From Gammaproteobacteria bacterium (GTDB lineage: Bacteria > Pseudomonadota > Gammaproteobacteria > HK1): a DNA stretch of 64,000 nucleotides. The notes below the pieces were generated by a model that worked only from the letters and a program-made list of their open reading frames with translations, ran no database searches and was not told where the DNA came from. Positions 9,898-19,161 of the stretch are shown here, piece after piece. The DNA lies in contig JAJFJT010000032.1 of NCBI GenBank assembly GCA_021773795.1, positions 1 through 64,000 on the forward strand. The letters are read 5' to 3'. The position numbers and the translations under genes are program-made. The first letter of the stretch is position 1. Each line of letters opens with the position of its first letter.

Positions 9898-9929
9898 ACC
9901 GGGAGCAGTCACTGACAGCTCCCGGTTTT
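9898..9929 (+). terminator. Rho-independent terminator of sodB
   Basis: A nine-base perfect stem ACCGGGAGC / GCTCCCGGT with an eleven-base loop is followed by TTTT. It lies 195 bases after the sodB stop, with the family 3 element in between, which suggests the element inserted between gene and terminator. Confidence 0.8.
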
Positions 9930-9990
9930 CCCTACCGCTCGGCCAAAACCCCACCCATTCCAAGCGCCTCTCACTTCACCAAAACCGCCT

Positions 9991-11769
9991 ATGTGTGGAA
10001 TCTGCACCGAACTTCGCTTTGATGGCCAAACACCCGCGGCCGCCCCCATGCAGAGCATGCTGGACCAGCTCGCGCGCCGGGGACCAGATGATGATGGCCT
10101 GCACATAGCCGGCCCAATAGCCCTTGGGCACCGTCGTCTCGCCATCATCGATCTATCCGCCCGTGGGCATCAGCCCATGCAAGACCCCGATACCGGCAAT
10201 GTGCTTGCCTTTAACGGCATCATTTATAACTACCGCGAATTACGCACCCGCTTGCAGGCCAGGGGGCATTCTTTCACTTCCAGCAGCGACACCGAGGTCA
10301 TACTCAAGGCCTATGCTGAATGGGGCGAGCACTGCCCGGAACAACTGGACGGGATGTTCGCCTTCGCCCTCTGGAATGCCCGCGAGCAGCGCCTTTTTCT
10401 GGTACGCGACCGCCTCGGCATCAAACCGCTTTATTACAGCTGTAATAACAAGCGCATTCGCATCGCCTCCAATACCCAGGCCTTATTGGCCGCCGGCGGC
10501 GTGGATACAGAAATCGACCCCGTCGCCCTGCATCACCATCTGAGCCTGCATGCAGTGGTGCCCGCGCCCAGAACCCTGCTAAAAGGTATCCGCAAACTGC
10601 CTCCAGCCACCACCCTGAGCATTGATGCTTACGGGCAGCAACACCAACGCAGCTACTGGCAACTGGATGCCACTCGACCGCAGCAGGCACTGGATGAAAA
10701 ACAGTGGATCGAGGCGACCCATGCCAGCCTCGCCCAGGCAGTGGACAAACGCATCCACGCCGCCGATGTCCCGGTGGGCGTGTTACTTTCCGGAGGGCTT
10801 GATTCCAGCCTGCTGGTGGCCCTGCTGGCCGAGGCCGGACATCCCGACATCCGCACCTTTTCCGTGGGCTTTGAAGACTCTCTGGAGGAGGCCGGCAGCG
10901 AGTTCGAATATTCCGACCAGATAGTGGAGCACTTCGCTACCCGACATCACCGCTGGCGGATACCCAACTCAGCCGTGCTGGAGCGCCTGCCAGAGGCGTT
11001 GGCCCACATGAGTGAACCCATGGTGGGGCAGGATGCAGTGGCCTTTTATCTGCTTGCGGAGCGGGTTTCCCAGGACATAAAAGTGGTGCTCAGCGGTCAG
11101 GGGGCGGACGAGGTATTTGCCGGCTACTTCTGGTATCCGCAGATGCAGGCCGCCAATGGCAGCGACCTTGATCGTTTCCGGCGACACTATTTTGATCGCA
11201 GCCACGAAGAATTGCTGACGGCCATCAATCCCCGCTATCACGGCGCGGACCACACTTCGGAACTGGTTCGCAAGCGGCTCGCGCAGCCCGTTGCGGACAG
11301 CTTCATGGACCGCGTGCTACACATGGATGTCAACATGCTGATTGTGGATGATCCGGTTAAACGGGTGGACAACATGACCATGGCCTGGGGCCTGGAGGCA
11401 CGCGTGCCTTTCCTCGACTATCAGCTGGTGGAACTGGCGGCACAGATGCCACCGGAGCTAAAATTGAAAAGGGGCGGCAAGTTTCCTCTTAAGGCGATTT
11501 CCCGCGGTCTGCTCCCGGACAGCGTCATCGACCGACCCAAGGGCTATTTCCCCATGCCCGCACTCAAATACGTGCGTGGAGACTTCCTTGAGTTGATGAC
11601 CGATATCCTCAATTCCCGAGCCTGCCGTGAACGAGGGCTATTTCAAACCAGCCATATCGAGGCACTGCTAGCGGCACCGGAGAGCCATCTTAGCCCGCTA
11701 CGCGGCAACAAACTGTGGCACGCGGCGTTGCTGGAATGGTGGCTACAGCTCAACGTAGACGGTCATTAG
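9991..11769 (+). CDS. Asparagine synthase (glutamine-hydrolysing), N-acetylglutaminylglutamine-type possible
   Basis: This AsnB-family amidotransferase has 592 residues. The N-terminus MCGI gives the Cys2 glutaminase nucleophile, with the class II amidotransferase domain at about 2-210 (RRGPDDDGLHIAG, GHRRLAIIDLS). The synthetase domain follows with the ATP-pyrophosphatase loop SGGLDSSLL near residue 265 and SGQGADEVFAGY. The ATG at 9991 is fixed because Cys must be residue 2. Relatives of this length make asparagine or the osmolyte dipeptide N-acetylglutaminylglutamine amide. No ngg partner gene is adjacent, so I left the symbol empty. It stands alone between a terminator and grxD. Confidence 0.88.
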   Translation: MCGICTELRFDGQTPAAAPMQSMLDQLARRGPDDDGLHIAGPIALGHRRLAIIDLSARGHQPMQDPDTGNVLAFNGIIYNYRELRTRLQARGHSFTSSSDTEVILKAYAEWGEHCPEQLDGMFAFALWNAREQRLFLVRDRLGIKPLYYSCNNKRIRIASNTQALLAAGGVDTEIDPVALHHHLSLHAVVPAPRTLLKGIRKLPPATTLSIDAYGQQHQRSYWQLDATRPQQALDEKQWIEATHASLAQAVDKRIHAADVPVGVLLSGGLDSSLLVALLAEAGHPDIRTFSVGFEDSLEEAGSEFEYSDQIVEHFATRHHRWRIPNSAVLERLPEALAHMSEPMVGQDAVAFYLLAERVSQDIKVVLSGQGADEVFAGYFWYPQMQAANGSDLDRFRRHYFDRSHEELLTAINPRYHGADHTSELVRKRLAQPVADSFMDRVLHMDVNMLIVDDPVKRVDNMTMAWGLEARVPFLDYQLVELAAQMPPELKLKRGGKFPLKAISRGLLPDSVIDRPKGYFPMPALKYVRGDFLELMTDILNSRACRERGLFQTSHIEALLAAPESHLSPLRGNKLWHAALLEWWLQLNVDGH

Positions 11770-11882
11770 GCCCCGCACCGGAAAGCCCATACATAGGTCA
11801 AGTGTTTGGGCGGAGCGTTTCGTATTACAATTCGTCGGCTCAGGAGACATACCTGAACCTAAATTAACAGAGAGGAAGTTTG

Positions 11883-12218
11883 ATGGACGCTTTAGAAACA
11901 ATCGGCCAGCAGGTCGCGGAAAACCCCGTCATTATCTACATGAAGGGCACCCCGGAATTCCCCCAGTGCGGTTTTTCCTTCCGCGCTGTCCAGGCCCTGC
12001 AGGCCTGTGAGGTGGAGTTTTCCCACGTCAATATTCTTGCAGATCCGGAAATTTTCAACGCCCTGCCAAAATTTGCCGACTGGCCTACCTTTCCGCAAAT
12101 TTATATTGATGGAGAGTTGATTGGTGGCTGTGATATCACCGTTGAGATGTATCAAAAGGGTGAGTTGCAGACCATGGCAGCTGCGGCCGTTGCCAAGTCC
12201 CAGGCGGCAGCGGACTAA
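11883..12218 (+). CDS. grxD: Monothiol glutaredoxin, CGFS type
   Basis: This protein binds and transfers [2Fe-2S] clusters in the cytoplasm. The 111 residues begin with the ATG at 11883, behind AGAGGAAG. A TTG one codon upstream could also serve. Seen: the CGFS active site at residues 29-32, preceded by MKGTPEFPQ, and then WPTFPQIYIDGELIGGCDI, which forms the glutathione-binding face with a cis-proline. Its stop is only three bases from the stop of the convergent dnaQ gene, so there is no room for a separate terminator. Confidence 0.96.
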   Translation: MDALETIGQQVAENPVIIYMKGTPEFPQCGFSFRAVQALQACEVEFSHVNILADPEIFNALPKFADWPTFPQIYIDGELIGGCDITVEMYQKGELQTMAAAAVAKSQAAAD

Positions 12219-12221
12219 GCA

Positions 12222-12938
12222 CTAGCCGGACTCCAGGCGTTTCCACAGACAGTCCCCACCACTGGCCTCGTCGATCGCCAGCAGGCGATCGGCGTGCGCC
12301 GCACGTTCATCAGCATCGGCCCTCAGCACCCTTAACGGGCCACGAGCAGCGTTTGATGATTCTGTCCCCGGGCTCTGACCCTGCAATGCAGATTGCTGAA
12401 TCCCGAGTTTGAAAGCCACCTGCCCGCCGGTCATTGCCACGTAGACATCGGCGAGGATTTCGGCATCCAGCAGAGCGCCGTGCCGCTCACGCTGGGAATT
12501 GTCCACCATGTAGCGCTTGCACAGGGCATCCAGATTGTTTTTCTGCCCCGGATGCATCTTGCGGGCAAGGATCAGGGTGTCGAGCACACTGCAATATTGC
12601 TCGAAGCATCCCCGCTTCCCACCCAGCAAACTGAGCTCCTTATCGATGAAACCCACATCGAAGGGGGCGTTGTGTATAACCACCTCGGCATCGCGGACAA
12701 AATCCAGAAACTCGTCCACGATGTCGCCAAAGTGCGGCTTGTCCTTGAGGAACTCGGCGCTGATGCCATGAACCTCTTCGGCACCAGCATCGATCTCCCG
12801 ATCAGGCTGTAAATACTGGTGAAATGTCCGCTGGGTAAGGCGTCGGTCCACCAGTTCTACACAACCGATTTCGATAATCCGATGCCCCTGCCCCGGATCC
12901 AGACCGGTGGTTTCCGTATCCAGCAATATCTGACGCAT
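12222..12938 (-). CDS. dnaQ: DNA polymerase III epsilon subunit (proofreading exonuclease)
   Basis: This is the 3'-5' exonuclease of the replicative polymerase. It works in the core complex with the alpha subunit. Seen: Exo I LLDTETTGLDP at residues 5-15, Exo II around VVIHNAPFDVGFIDKE, and the ExoIII-epsilon motif HGALLDAEILADVYV. The C-terminal tail beyond about 185 is poorly conserved, as expected for the alpha-binding tether. The start ATG directly follows the rnhA stop on the same strand. The pair is therefore co-directional here, whereas in Escherichia coli rnhA and dnaQ are divergent. Confidence 0.96.
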   Translation of the reverse strand: MRQILLDTETTGLDPGQGHRIIEIGCVELVDRRLTQRTFHQYLQPDREIDAGAEEVHGISAEFLKDKPHFGDIVDEFLDFVRDAEVVIHNAPFDVGFIDKELSLLGGKRGCFEQYCSVLDTLILARKMHPGQKNNLDALCKRYMVDNSQRERHGALLDAEILADVYVAMTGGQVAFKLGIQQSALQGQSPGTESSNAARGPLRVLRADADERAAHADRLLAIDEASGGDCLWKRLESG

Positions 12939-13385
12939 TCAGCCTTCTCCCCGGATCGATTCCGCCGCCTCACGAGCTAGATCATCCACCCGTTCATTCT
13001 CCACATGGCCAGAATGGCCACGCACCCAAATCCACTCGATTTCGTGTCCTCCCCGAGCCTGATCCAGACGCTTCCAGAGATCCGAATTCTTCACCGGCTT
13101 ATTGCCTGCGCGTTTCCAGCCACGGCGCTTCCAGCCCGCCAGCCACTGGGTAATACCTTGGCGCACATACTGTGAATCAGTCATCAGGTGGACACTGCAG
13201 GGGCGTTTCAGGGCTTCCAGCCCACGGATCGCCGCCATCAACTCCATGCGGTTATTGGTGGTGCCCGACTCGCTGCCACTCATACTCTTTTCCACCCCAT
13301 TGCAACGCATCAAGGCGGCCCAGCCCCCAGGACCCGGGTTTCCCAGGCAGGAGCCATCGGTAAAAATTTCAACCAACCCATTCAT
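12939..13385 (-). CDS. rnhA: Ribonuclease HI
   Basis: The enzyme cuts the RNA strand of RNA-DNA hybrids. The 148 residues contain the full catalytic set: [18 protein letters not shown] (first Asp), [12 protein letters not shown] (Glu), [10 protein letters not shown] (second Asp) and [15 protein letters not shown] (loop His and last Asp). The basic protrusion [20 protein letters not shown] is present. It overlaps the upstream methyltransferase gene by four bases and abuts dnaQ, so the three genes form one tightly packed transcription unit. Confidence 0.97.
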   Translation of the reverse strand: MNGLVEIFTDGSCLGNPGPGGWAALMRCNGVEKSMSGSESGTTNNRMELMAAIRGLEALKRPCSVHLMTDSQYVRQGITQWLAGWKRRGWKRAGNKPVKNSDLWKRLDQARGGHEIEWIWVRGHSGHVENERVDDLAREAAESIRGEG

Positions 13386-14155
13386 TGTTTCACAACCCTC
13401 GTTGAAGGCTCCATGATGCCAGCGCCGCTTAATTGCCGGCGCGGTCGCCAGCGATTGGGGAGCGGGGTCAAGGTAGTCACCCTCTTTTTAGCCTGCAGTA
13501 AATAACAGCCGCCAAAAATCGGCCAAAAACGCGGCCCCAGCCGCTCCAAAAATTTCAGTTTCTCCAACATCCGCTCATTCCCAAAGGGAGGGCGGTAGAA
13601 AAAACGGTCTACACTCAGAATTTCGAAGCCCAGCAGCGCCAGCCAATCACGAATCCTGGTCTCCGAGAAAAAATGTCCCTGCCAGCGCCGCGCCGGGCCA
13701 CAGGCACTGACCAGGCGCCGAATCCCCACCAGGCTCCAGGGATTAAAGGCACTCACCAGCAAATGTCCCTCGGGCCTCAACACCCGCCCGGCCTCACGCA
13801 ACACCGCATGGGGCTCACGCTCATATTCAAGCAAATGGGGCAAGACCACGACATCCACACTATCACTGGCTATGGGCAGCGACTGCACGTTGCCGCAGAC
13901 CGTTGCATAGTCATCCACTGGGCCATCCATACTGACGCACAAACGCACCCTGTTGCGAATTCGACTGGCATCAAGCGACGAACCCCCACCCCCGATACAG
14001 CCAATTTCCAGCGCATGGTAACCGAAGATATTGGGTAAACGCGCACCCAGAATGTCTCCCTCAGCTAACCGCATCAAACGCCCGGCATCACTCTCAAACC
14101 AGCGACCCGGTTGAGGTGAAGCAGAACCGTGCTGATCATGGGTGGAATGCATCAT
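13382..14155 (-). CDS. Class I SAM-dependent methyltransferase (YafS-like)
   Basis: This is a predicted methyltransferase of 257 residues with unknown substrate. Seen: motif I as [15 protein letters not shown] at about 48-62, an acidic loop SMDGPVDDY, and the post-motif region [23 protein letters not shown], followed by [21 protein letters not shown]. The same kind of gene (yafS) lies beside rnhA in enterobacteria. The weakened motif I (ExGCIGGGG instead of ExGxGxG) is still compatible with SAM binding. Its stop overlaps the rnhA start (ATGA). The first ATG is used, and the second codon is also ATG. Confidence 0.8.
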   Translation of the reverse strand: MMHSTHDQHGSASPQPGRWFESDAGRLMRLAEGDILGARLPNIFGYHALEIGCIGGGGSSLDASRIRNRVRLCVSMDGPVDDYATVCGNVQSLPIASDSVDVVVLPHLLEYEREPHAVLREAGRVLRPEGHLLVSAFNPWSLVGIRRLVSACGPARRWQGHFFSETRIRDWLALLGFEILSVDRFFYRPPFGNERMLEKLKFLERLGPRFWPIFGGCYLLQAKKRVTTLTPLPNRWRPRRQLSGAGIMEPSTRVVKQ

Positions 14156-14240
14156 TCAGGGGCCTCGCCTGCCTCAAACCGGGAGAATTGTATCTGATCG
14201 TCGGAGGATCGCCGGTTAATTATGGACCAAGTCGATTGGA

Positions 14241-14381
14241 GGCCACCGCTAAAAATACACTATCGTCGCAATATGGCGTTTCTTGCAAAAAAAACTTTCG
14301 CTTACATATCAATCATATGCTGCGCTCAACTTTTTTGCTCATGCCTCGTCTTGCATGGAAACTTGTATACTAGCGGCACCC
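14241..14381. mobile_element. MITE-like element family 1, copy 2 (inverted)
   Basis: This is a 141-bp copy in the opposite orientation to copies 1, 3 and 4. Ends read GGCCACCGCTAAAAATA and, reversed, GGGTGCCGCTAGTATAC, so this is the most diverged member. The flanking bases TGGA and TTGA match at three of four positions, which suggests an old insertion. It lies in the 307-base gap between the divergent starts of the methyltransferase and mltD. Confidence 0.78.
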
Positions 14382-14462
14382 TTGATTTCAAACTATTTGG
14401 CTTTGAAACAATGTGAAGCACCCGCTTGACCCTGGAAGAGCCCTTCCCTAGCATGGCTGCCG

Positions 14463-16136
14463 ATGTATAGCCCTCAACTTTTAAAGTCCTTGTGCCTCAT
14501 TGCCGCCCTCATGAGCACTGGCTGCGCGCCCGGACCACAAATCCATAACGACACCACGGTCTTGCCAGAGGCCTCCACAACTGCCTCGAACACCACACAA
14601 AAAGACATCACGATAGCGCCCCTACCGCTGGAGGAGATCCAGGCCACCAGCTTGGCGGCGCTCGCGACACTCCCGCAACAGGAAGTTATACCCGCGGAAG
14701 ATGATGGCCTGTGGAGCCGCATCCGTGCCGGTTATACCATCCCTGCAGTTGATTTGACCCATTACCGCAGGGAGCTCGAATGGTACCGCCGGCGCCAGGA
14801 TTTTCTCCTGCGGGTAGGCAAGCGCGCTCAGCCCTATCTCCATCATTTGATGACACAGATAGAGCAGCGCGGCATGCCGGCGGAACTGGCTTTACTACCG
14901 GTGGTGGAAAGTGCCTTCCAGCCCTTTGCCTATTCCTCAGGACGCGCATCGGGCATCTGGCAATTTATCCCGGCCACGGGCAAGCACTACGGGCTGCGCC
15001 AAAACTGGTGGTATGACGGACGTCGGGACATCGAGGAATCCACCCGCGCCGCGCTGGACTATCTGAGCAAATTGCACCGGGAATTTAATGATGACTGGCT
15101 GCTGGCCATTGCCGCTTACAATTGTGGTGAAGGCAATGTACGTCGTGCTCTGTCCCGTTATAAGGGCAGCGCCCAACACCCTGATTTCTGGCAGATTCGC
15201 AAACAGTTACCGCGGGAAACGCGAGGCTATGTCCCCCGCCTGCTGGCCATCGCCGCGGTAGTCGCCGAACCTGCACGCTACGGACTGAAACTGGACCCCA
15301 TCGCTGATGAACGCTACTTCCAGCGGGTAGAACTCGATGGCCAGATCGACTTGGCGCTGGCGGCCAGCCTGGCAAAGATTTCCCTGGATGAAATCTACCG
15401 GCTAAACCCAGGCTTTAATCGCTGGGCGACAGACCCCGACGGTCCTCATCGGCTACAGCTGCCGGTGGAACGGGTAGCGGAATTTCAAACCGCTCTGGCG
15501 GCCTATCCGCGCGAGCAACGCGTCCACTGGCGCCGGCACCGCATCCGCTCCGGGGAAACCCTTGGCGGCATTGCCCATAAGTACCGCACTACGCCCACGG
15601 TGTTGAAGCAGGCCAATCGGCTACGCGGCAACCTCATTCGTGCCGGCCGCAATCTGCTTATTCCGGTGGCCAGGAAATCCCTGCAAAGCTATCGCCAGAG
15701 CGCCGACCGACGGCACCAGCGTGCGATCAAAAGCCCCTCCTCGGGCAGCCGCCAGATTTATCGGGTAAAGAAGGGAGATAGCCTGTGGAGCATTGCCCGC
15801 CACAAAAACCTCCGGATTTCACAGATTAGCGCCTGGAACGGCCTGAACCGGGGCGACCCCATCCGCCCGGGCCAACGCCTCACCCTGTGGCAGACCAGCA
15901 ACAAAACCCTCAGTGTAGTTAATGCCCCCACAGCGGGTGCCGAACGAACCGGTCTGACGCGCCAAAAACTGCACTATACGGTCCGCCGTGGCGATTCCCT
16001 GTGGCGAATTTCCAACCGCTTCAAGGTCAGCATTGCCGCACTCAAGAGCTGGAATAAACTGGGCGGGAAACGCCTGCTCCAGCCCGGCCAGCGCATCAAG
16101 CTGTTTGTTGATGTTACCGCCAGCGGAGACAGTTAA
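14463..16136 (+). CDS. mltD: Membrane-bound lytic murein transglycosylase D with three LysM domains
   Basis: This outer-membrane lipoprotein cleaves the glycan strands of peptidoglycan to anhydromuropeptides. Seen: a signal peptide with lipobox LMSTGC and Cys21, an SLT domain with catalytic Glu149 in LLPVVESAFQPFAYS, the SGRASGIWQFIPATG motif, and AIAAYNCGEGNVRRAL. LysM domains start near residues 360, 434 and 503 (SGETLGGIAHKY, KGDSLWSIARHK, RGDSLWRISNRF). The three LysM repeats bind peptidoglycan. The 557-residue length is somewhat above the two-LysM enterobacterial form. A family 2 element begins at the base after its TAA stop. Confidence 0.94.
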   Translation: MYSPQLLKSLCLIAALMSTGCAPGPQIHNDTTVLPEASTTASNTTQKDITIAPLPLEEIQATSLAALATLPQQEVIPAEDDGLWSRIRAGYTIPAVDLTHYRRELEWYRRRQDFLLRVGKRAQPYLHHLMTQIEQRGMPAELALLPVVESAFQPFAYSSGRASGIWQFIPATGKHYGLRQNWWYDGRRDIEESTRAALDYLSKLHREFNDDWLLAIAAYNCGEGNVRRALSRYKGSAQHPDFWQIRKQLPRETRGYVPRLLAIAAVVAEPARYGLKLDPIADERYFQRVELDGQIDLALAASLAKISLDEIYRLNPGFNRWATDPDGPHRLQLPVERVAEFQTALAAYPREQRVHWRRHRIRSGETLGGIAHKYRTTPTVLKQANRLRGNLIRAGRNLLIPVARKSLQSYRQSADRRHQRAIKSPSSGSRQIYRVKKGDSLWSIARHKNLRISQISAWNGLNRGDPIRPGQRLTLWQTSNKTLSVVNAPTAGAERTGLTRQKLHYTVRRGDSLWRISNRFKVSIAALKSWNKLGGKRLLQPGQRIKLFVDVTASGDS

Positions 16137-16194
16137 GGAAGCCCTGCTCTATTCGTGAACTCGTATCTTGCGCCCAGAATAAATCAGAACTTCC
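16137..16194. mobile_element. MITE-like element family 2, copy 3 (short, inverted)
   Basis: This 58-bp derivative keeps both ends (GGAAGCCCTGCTCTATTCG; AATAAATCAGAACTTCC) but has lost the middle. The flanks TTAA and TTCA match at three of four positions, and the left one includes the mltD stop codon. The same internal deletion product, 58 bp, occurs at 31887-31944. Confidence 0.8.
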
Positions 16195-16245
16195 TTCAAT
16201 CTCCAGGCTGTTTGCCCCTGTTGGGAAACAGCTCATAATCCACTG

Positions 16246-17109
16246 ATGAGCGAACACCCCCTCAAGATAGGCAAGTTTGAGATCCTTGGCCTGTTGGGTC
16301 AGGGCAGCATGGGAACCGTCTATCTGGCTCACGACCCCTATCGCAACAACAAGGTTGCGCTCAAGGTTTGCACGCTCGACAACTCCGACCGCATTGGCCA
16401 CAAATTATTTTTTAACGAAGCACGCAGTGCCGGTAGCTTGCATCACCCGGGCATTCTCCGCGTCCTGGATGCCCGCGATGGTAGCGAGGGCCCCTATCTG
16501 GTGCTTGAATATGTGGCGGATGCCGAGCCCCTTACAGCACACTGTCGAGCCAACGGATTGTTAGCCCTGCCGCAAGTTGTGGCTATTCTCTTTCGCCTGG
16601 CCAAGGCACTGGATTACGCCCACCGCCACGGCGTCATCCACCGTGACATCAAACCGGCCAACATCCTCTTAACACGAGAATTAAGCCCTAAGATCTGTGA
16701 TTTCGGGATTGCGCGGCGCACCCAGTCCGATACCACCCAGTTACTCGGCGTCTTCGGCTCGCCTCGCTATATGGCTCCCGAACAGGCCCTGGATGCACCC
16801 ATCAGCCCACAGACGGATCTCTATTCCCTCGGGATGGTGATGTTTGAATTACTCACGGGTCAGGCCCCCTTTATCGCGGCGGGCTTTTCACAATTGCTGA
16901 AAAAGCTCATGCATGAGGCTCCTCCCAGCCTAAACCAGGTCCGTCCGGAATTACCACCAGGCCTGGACGATATCGTGCAGCGAGCACTGCAAAAGGCCCC
17001 TCAGGATCGCTATCCCTCCGGCAAGGCCATGGCCGCAGATCTGGCCCTGATATACCAGGACCTGCATCTGGGCGAGGTGCGCCCGTCACCAGAAGAAATG
17101 GGCAGGTGA
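16246..17109 (+). CDS. Ser/Thr protein kinase (Hanks type), truncated from a kinase-CNBD fusion
   Basis: This is a soluble eukaryotic-like kinase of 287 residues. Seen: the glycine-rich loop LGQGSMGTVY at about 18-27, the ATP-anchoring Lys40 in VALK, the catalytic loop HRDIKPANIL with Asp134, DFG at 152-154, APEQ, and the DLYSLGMVMFELLTG segment. All catalytic residues are intact. The frame ends at a TGA (17107-17109). Beyond it, broken pieces of a cyclic-nucleotide-binding domain continue (17110-17502), so the ancestral protein was longer. The kinase may still be active but should lack its sensor. An FHA-domain protein that could read its phosphothreonines is encoded at 23708. Confidence 0.85.
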   Translation: MSEHPLKIGKFEILGLLGQGSMGTVYLAHDPYRNNKVALKVCTLDNSDRIGHKLFFNEARSAGSLHHPGILRVLDARDGSEGPYLVLEYVADAEPLTAHCRANGLLALPQVVAILFRLAKALDYAHRHGVIHRDIKPANILLTRELSPKICDFGIARRTQSDTTQLLGVFGSPRYMAPEQALDAPISPQTDLYSLGMVMFELLTGQAPFIAAGFSQLLKKLMHEAPPSLNQVRPELPPGLDDIVQRALQKAPQDRYPSGKAMAADLALIYQDLHLGEVRPSPEEMGR

Positions 17110-17502
17110 GCACAGAAACTGAGTTTTTTCAGTAATTTCCCCATGAGGAAATCACTGGAATTATCAAAGCGTGCCTCGGGAACACTATGCTCTGGAGGAG
17201 CAAATCATCGCTGAAAGAAACCTCGAACAGGCCTTTTTCATCATAGTTTCCGGAGAAGTATCGGTGCTGAAGGGAGATAGACTCATCAGCACCCTTGGCA
17301 ACAGTGATTGTTTTGGAGAAATGGGATATTTGGCCAAGGCACGCGGTACCGCCACCATCGTTTCCCGCACAGAAGGCTCTCTCATCAAGATCAACGCCAC
17401 CTTAATGGAGAAAACATCCACCGGTTGCCAGCTCCATTTTAGCAAACACTGATTGAACGCCTGGCACGCACCAGCGAGCAGCTCGCTCATAAGGTGGGCT
17501 AG
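17110..17502 (+). pseudogene. Decayed cyclic-nucleotide-binding domain of the kinase gene
   Basis: After the kinase TGA, the same frame reads AQKLSFFSNFP. A one-base shift near 17142 continues as HEEITGIIKA. A second shift near 17170 gives PREHYALEEQIIAERN, then the cNMP-binding-domain core FFIIVSGEVSVLKGD, FGEMGYLAKARGTATIV and IKINATLMEK. This frame stops at TGA near 17450, but LIERLARTSEQLAHKVG continues in another frame to the TAG at 17500. The pieces join into one typical kinase C-terminus. The damage is therefore one nonsense change, two single-base losses and a short deletion. Sequencing error is possible but would need several independent events. Confidence 0.85.
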
Positions 17503-17662
17503 AAACGCATCAGCGCTTCCCCAAGTTTCCTCCCTATACTTTTCGCCGCGAACACGAGAAAATGCGCGGTCGCTTTAACCGGCACAACAAACACACCTGA
17601 CATATGGCAGTTCCCGGCCACTGGGCCAAACTGGGCGTAAAGCTTAAAGAAGGAATAAATAC

Positions 17663-18451
17663 ATGGGTTTTTTGCAGGGTAAAAAAGCTTTAATCGTGGG
17701 TCTGGCGAGCGATCGCTCCATTGCCTGGGGAATCGCCAAAGCGATGCAACGCGAAGGTGCGGAACTCGCCTTCAGCTATCAAAACGACAAGTTGAAAACG
17801 CGCGTAGAAAAATTCGCCAAGGCACTGGACGTGAAAATCACCCTGCCCTGTGATGTCAGCAGTGACGAAGAGATAGATGCGGCCATGGCCACCCTGAAAG
17901 ATGAGTGGGGACACCTGGACATACTCGTCCACTCCGTTGCCTTTGCAAACCGCGAGGAGCTTGATGGAGACTATCTGGACAAGGTGACCCGCGAAGGCTT
18001 TCGGCTTGCTCACGAAGTCAGTTCCTACAGCTTTGCCGCACTGGCAAAAGCCGCTCGTCCGCTGATGCAGGGGCGCAACGCAGCACTGCTGACCATGACC
18101 TATCTGGGTTCCGTACGTGCCATCCCCAATTACAACGTCATGGGGCTGGCAAAGGCCAGTCTGGAGGCCAATGTCCGCTACATGGCACGCGCCATGGGGC
18201 CTGAGGGAATCCGGGTTAATGGTCTGTCGGCGGGACCCATACGCACCTTGGCCGCTGCGGGCATCAGCAACTTTCGCAAACTACTGGATATCGTCGCCTA
18301 TAACGCCCCGCTCAAGCGCAACGTAAATATCGAGGAAGTAGGTAATGTCGCCGCCTTTCTCTGCTCCGATCTCGCCTCAGCGATTACCGGGGAGATCACC
18401 TACGCCGATGCCGGCTTTAACTTCTCCTACGACGACGCCGACGTAAAATAG
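17663..18451 (+). CDS. fabI: Enoyl-[acyl-carrier-protein] reductase, NADH
   Basis: The enzyme carries out the last reduction of each fatty acid elongation cycle and is the triclosan target. The 262 residues match FabI. Seen: the atypical SDR nucleotide site [20 protein letters not shown], the FabI-specific [14 protein letters not shown], and the catalytic pair in [20 protein letters not shown] (Tyr-x6-Lys). [13 protein letters not shown] also marks the family. AAGGA precedes the ATG at good spacing. The gene stands alone. The 160-base leader from the kinase remnant holds no other gene. Confidence 0.97.
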   Translation: MGFLQGKKALIVGLASDRSIAWGIAKAMQREGAELAFSYQNDKLKTRVEKFAKALDVKITLPCDVSSDEEIDAAMATLKDEWGHLDILVHSVAFANREELDGDYLDKVTREGFRLAHEVSSYSFAALAKAARPLMQGRNAALLTMTYLGSVRAIPNYNVMGLAKASLEANVRYMARAMGPEGIRVNGLSAGPIRTLAAAGISNFRKLLDIVAYNAPLKRNVNIEEVGNVAAFLCSDLASAITGEITYADAGFNFSYDDADVK

Positions 18452-18502
18452 CGGACTCTTGCCCCCCCAATCAATAAGTTGTCAGGCCAGAAGCCTGATG
18501 AC

Positions 18503-18988
18503 TCATTGAAAACCGGATTCCACTTGCTGCAGCTTTGAACTCAGGGCTCGACTTTGAAAAGACGCGTCCTCGCGCGCGCAGATCGCATACATACGCTGCT
18601 TGATCTCGTTCACCGTCTTCCCACAAGGCCCCGCAGGCAATCCGTCATCAACCGGGGCCATTAACGGTTCGCCATCGTAGGTTCCAAAGATAAGAATCTG
18701 GAACTCGTCACTCCCGTCCTCACTCCGCGCCTCGTCAAAGATTGCAAAGGCCTCCAGCAACAACAGGCGATTACGAAATAATTCCCGCATCGTCAGGGTC
18801 TGCTTACCTGTTTCATTCAGAAAGTGGTAGACAACCTCCACCGCTCCGTGCTCATCCCGGGCGAGATGGTCCGCTGGCCCGATATAGAGATTGGCATCCA
18901 TATCAAGCACATAGGGATTTTCCTTGAAACCGCCCTCAAACGTGCGACTGACAAAACGCAGGGCGCCGAGAAGTTTTTTTTCACTCAT
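18503..18988 (-). CDS. Uncharacterised small acidic protein
   Basis: I do not recognise this 161-residue protein. It has no signal peptide, no membrane segment and no cysteine cluster. Visible segments include GALRFVSRTFEGGFKENPYV at the N-terminus, RNRLLLLEAFAIFDEA in the middle, and PCGKTVNEIKQRMYAIC near the C-terminus. The composition is acidic in the middle (DEARSEDGSDEFQ). It converges on fabI with a 51-base gap and diverges from the HNH nuclease gene. It looks like a real gene because codon use and length are normal and no better frame overlaps it, but no function can be given. Confidence 0.65.
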   Translation of the reverse strand: MSEKKLLGALRFVSRTFEGGFKENPYVLDMDANLYIGPADHLARDEHGAVEVVYHFLNETGKQTLTMRELFRNRLLLLEAFAIFDEARSEDGSDEFQILIFGTYDGEPLMAPVDDGLPAGPCGKTVNEIKQRMYAICAREDASFQSRALSSKLQQVESGFQ

Positions 18989-19161
18989 TAGACCGGGGAG
19001 ACTCCGAGGAAACGCAGTTCGTCGAAATTACCTTTGCCCCCGCCGCAATGCAACCGGGAGCCGCATTCCAGCGCATAGGAGTTGGCGTTGAAATAGCCTA
19101 TTGTTCATGCAACATTAAGGAGCACAATCATCACGGTGGGAAATACATCCAGGTAATCACC

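Noticed and set aside
18465-18502. Terminator between fabI and the convergent gene
   Set aside because: CAGGC / GCCTG can pair, but the stem is short and no T-run follows in either direction.
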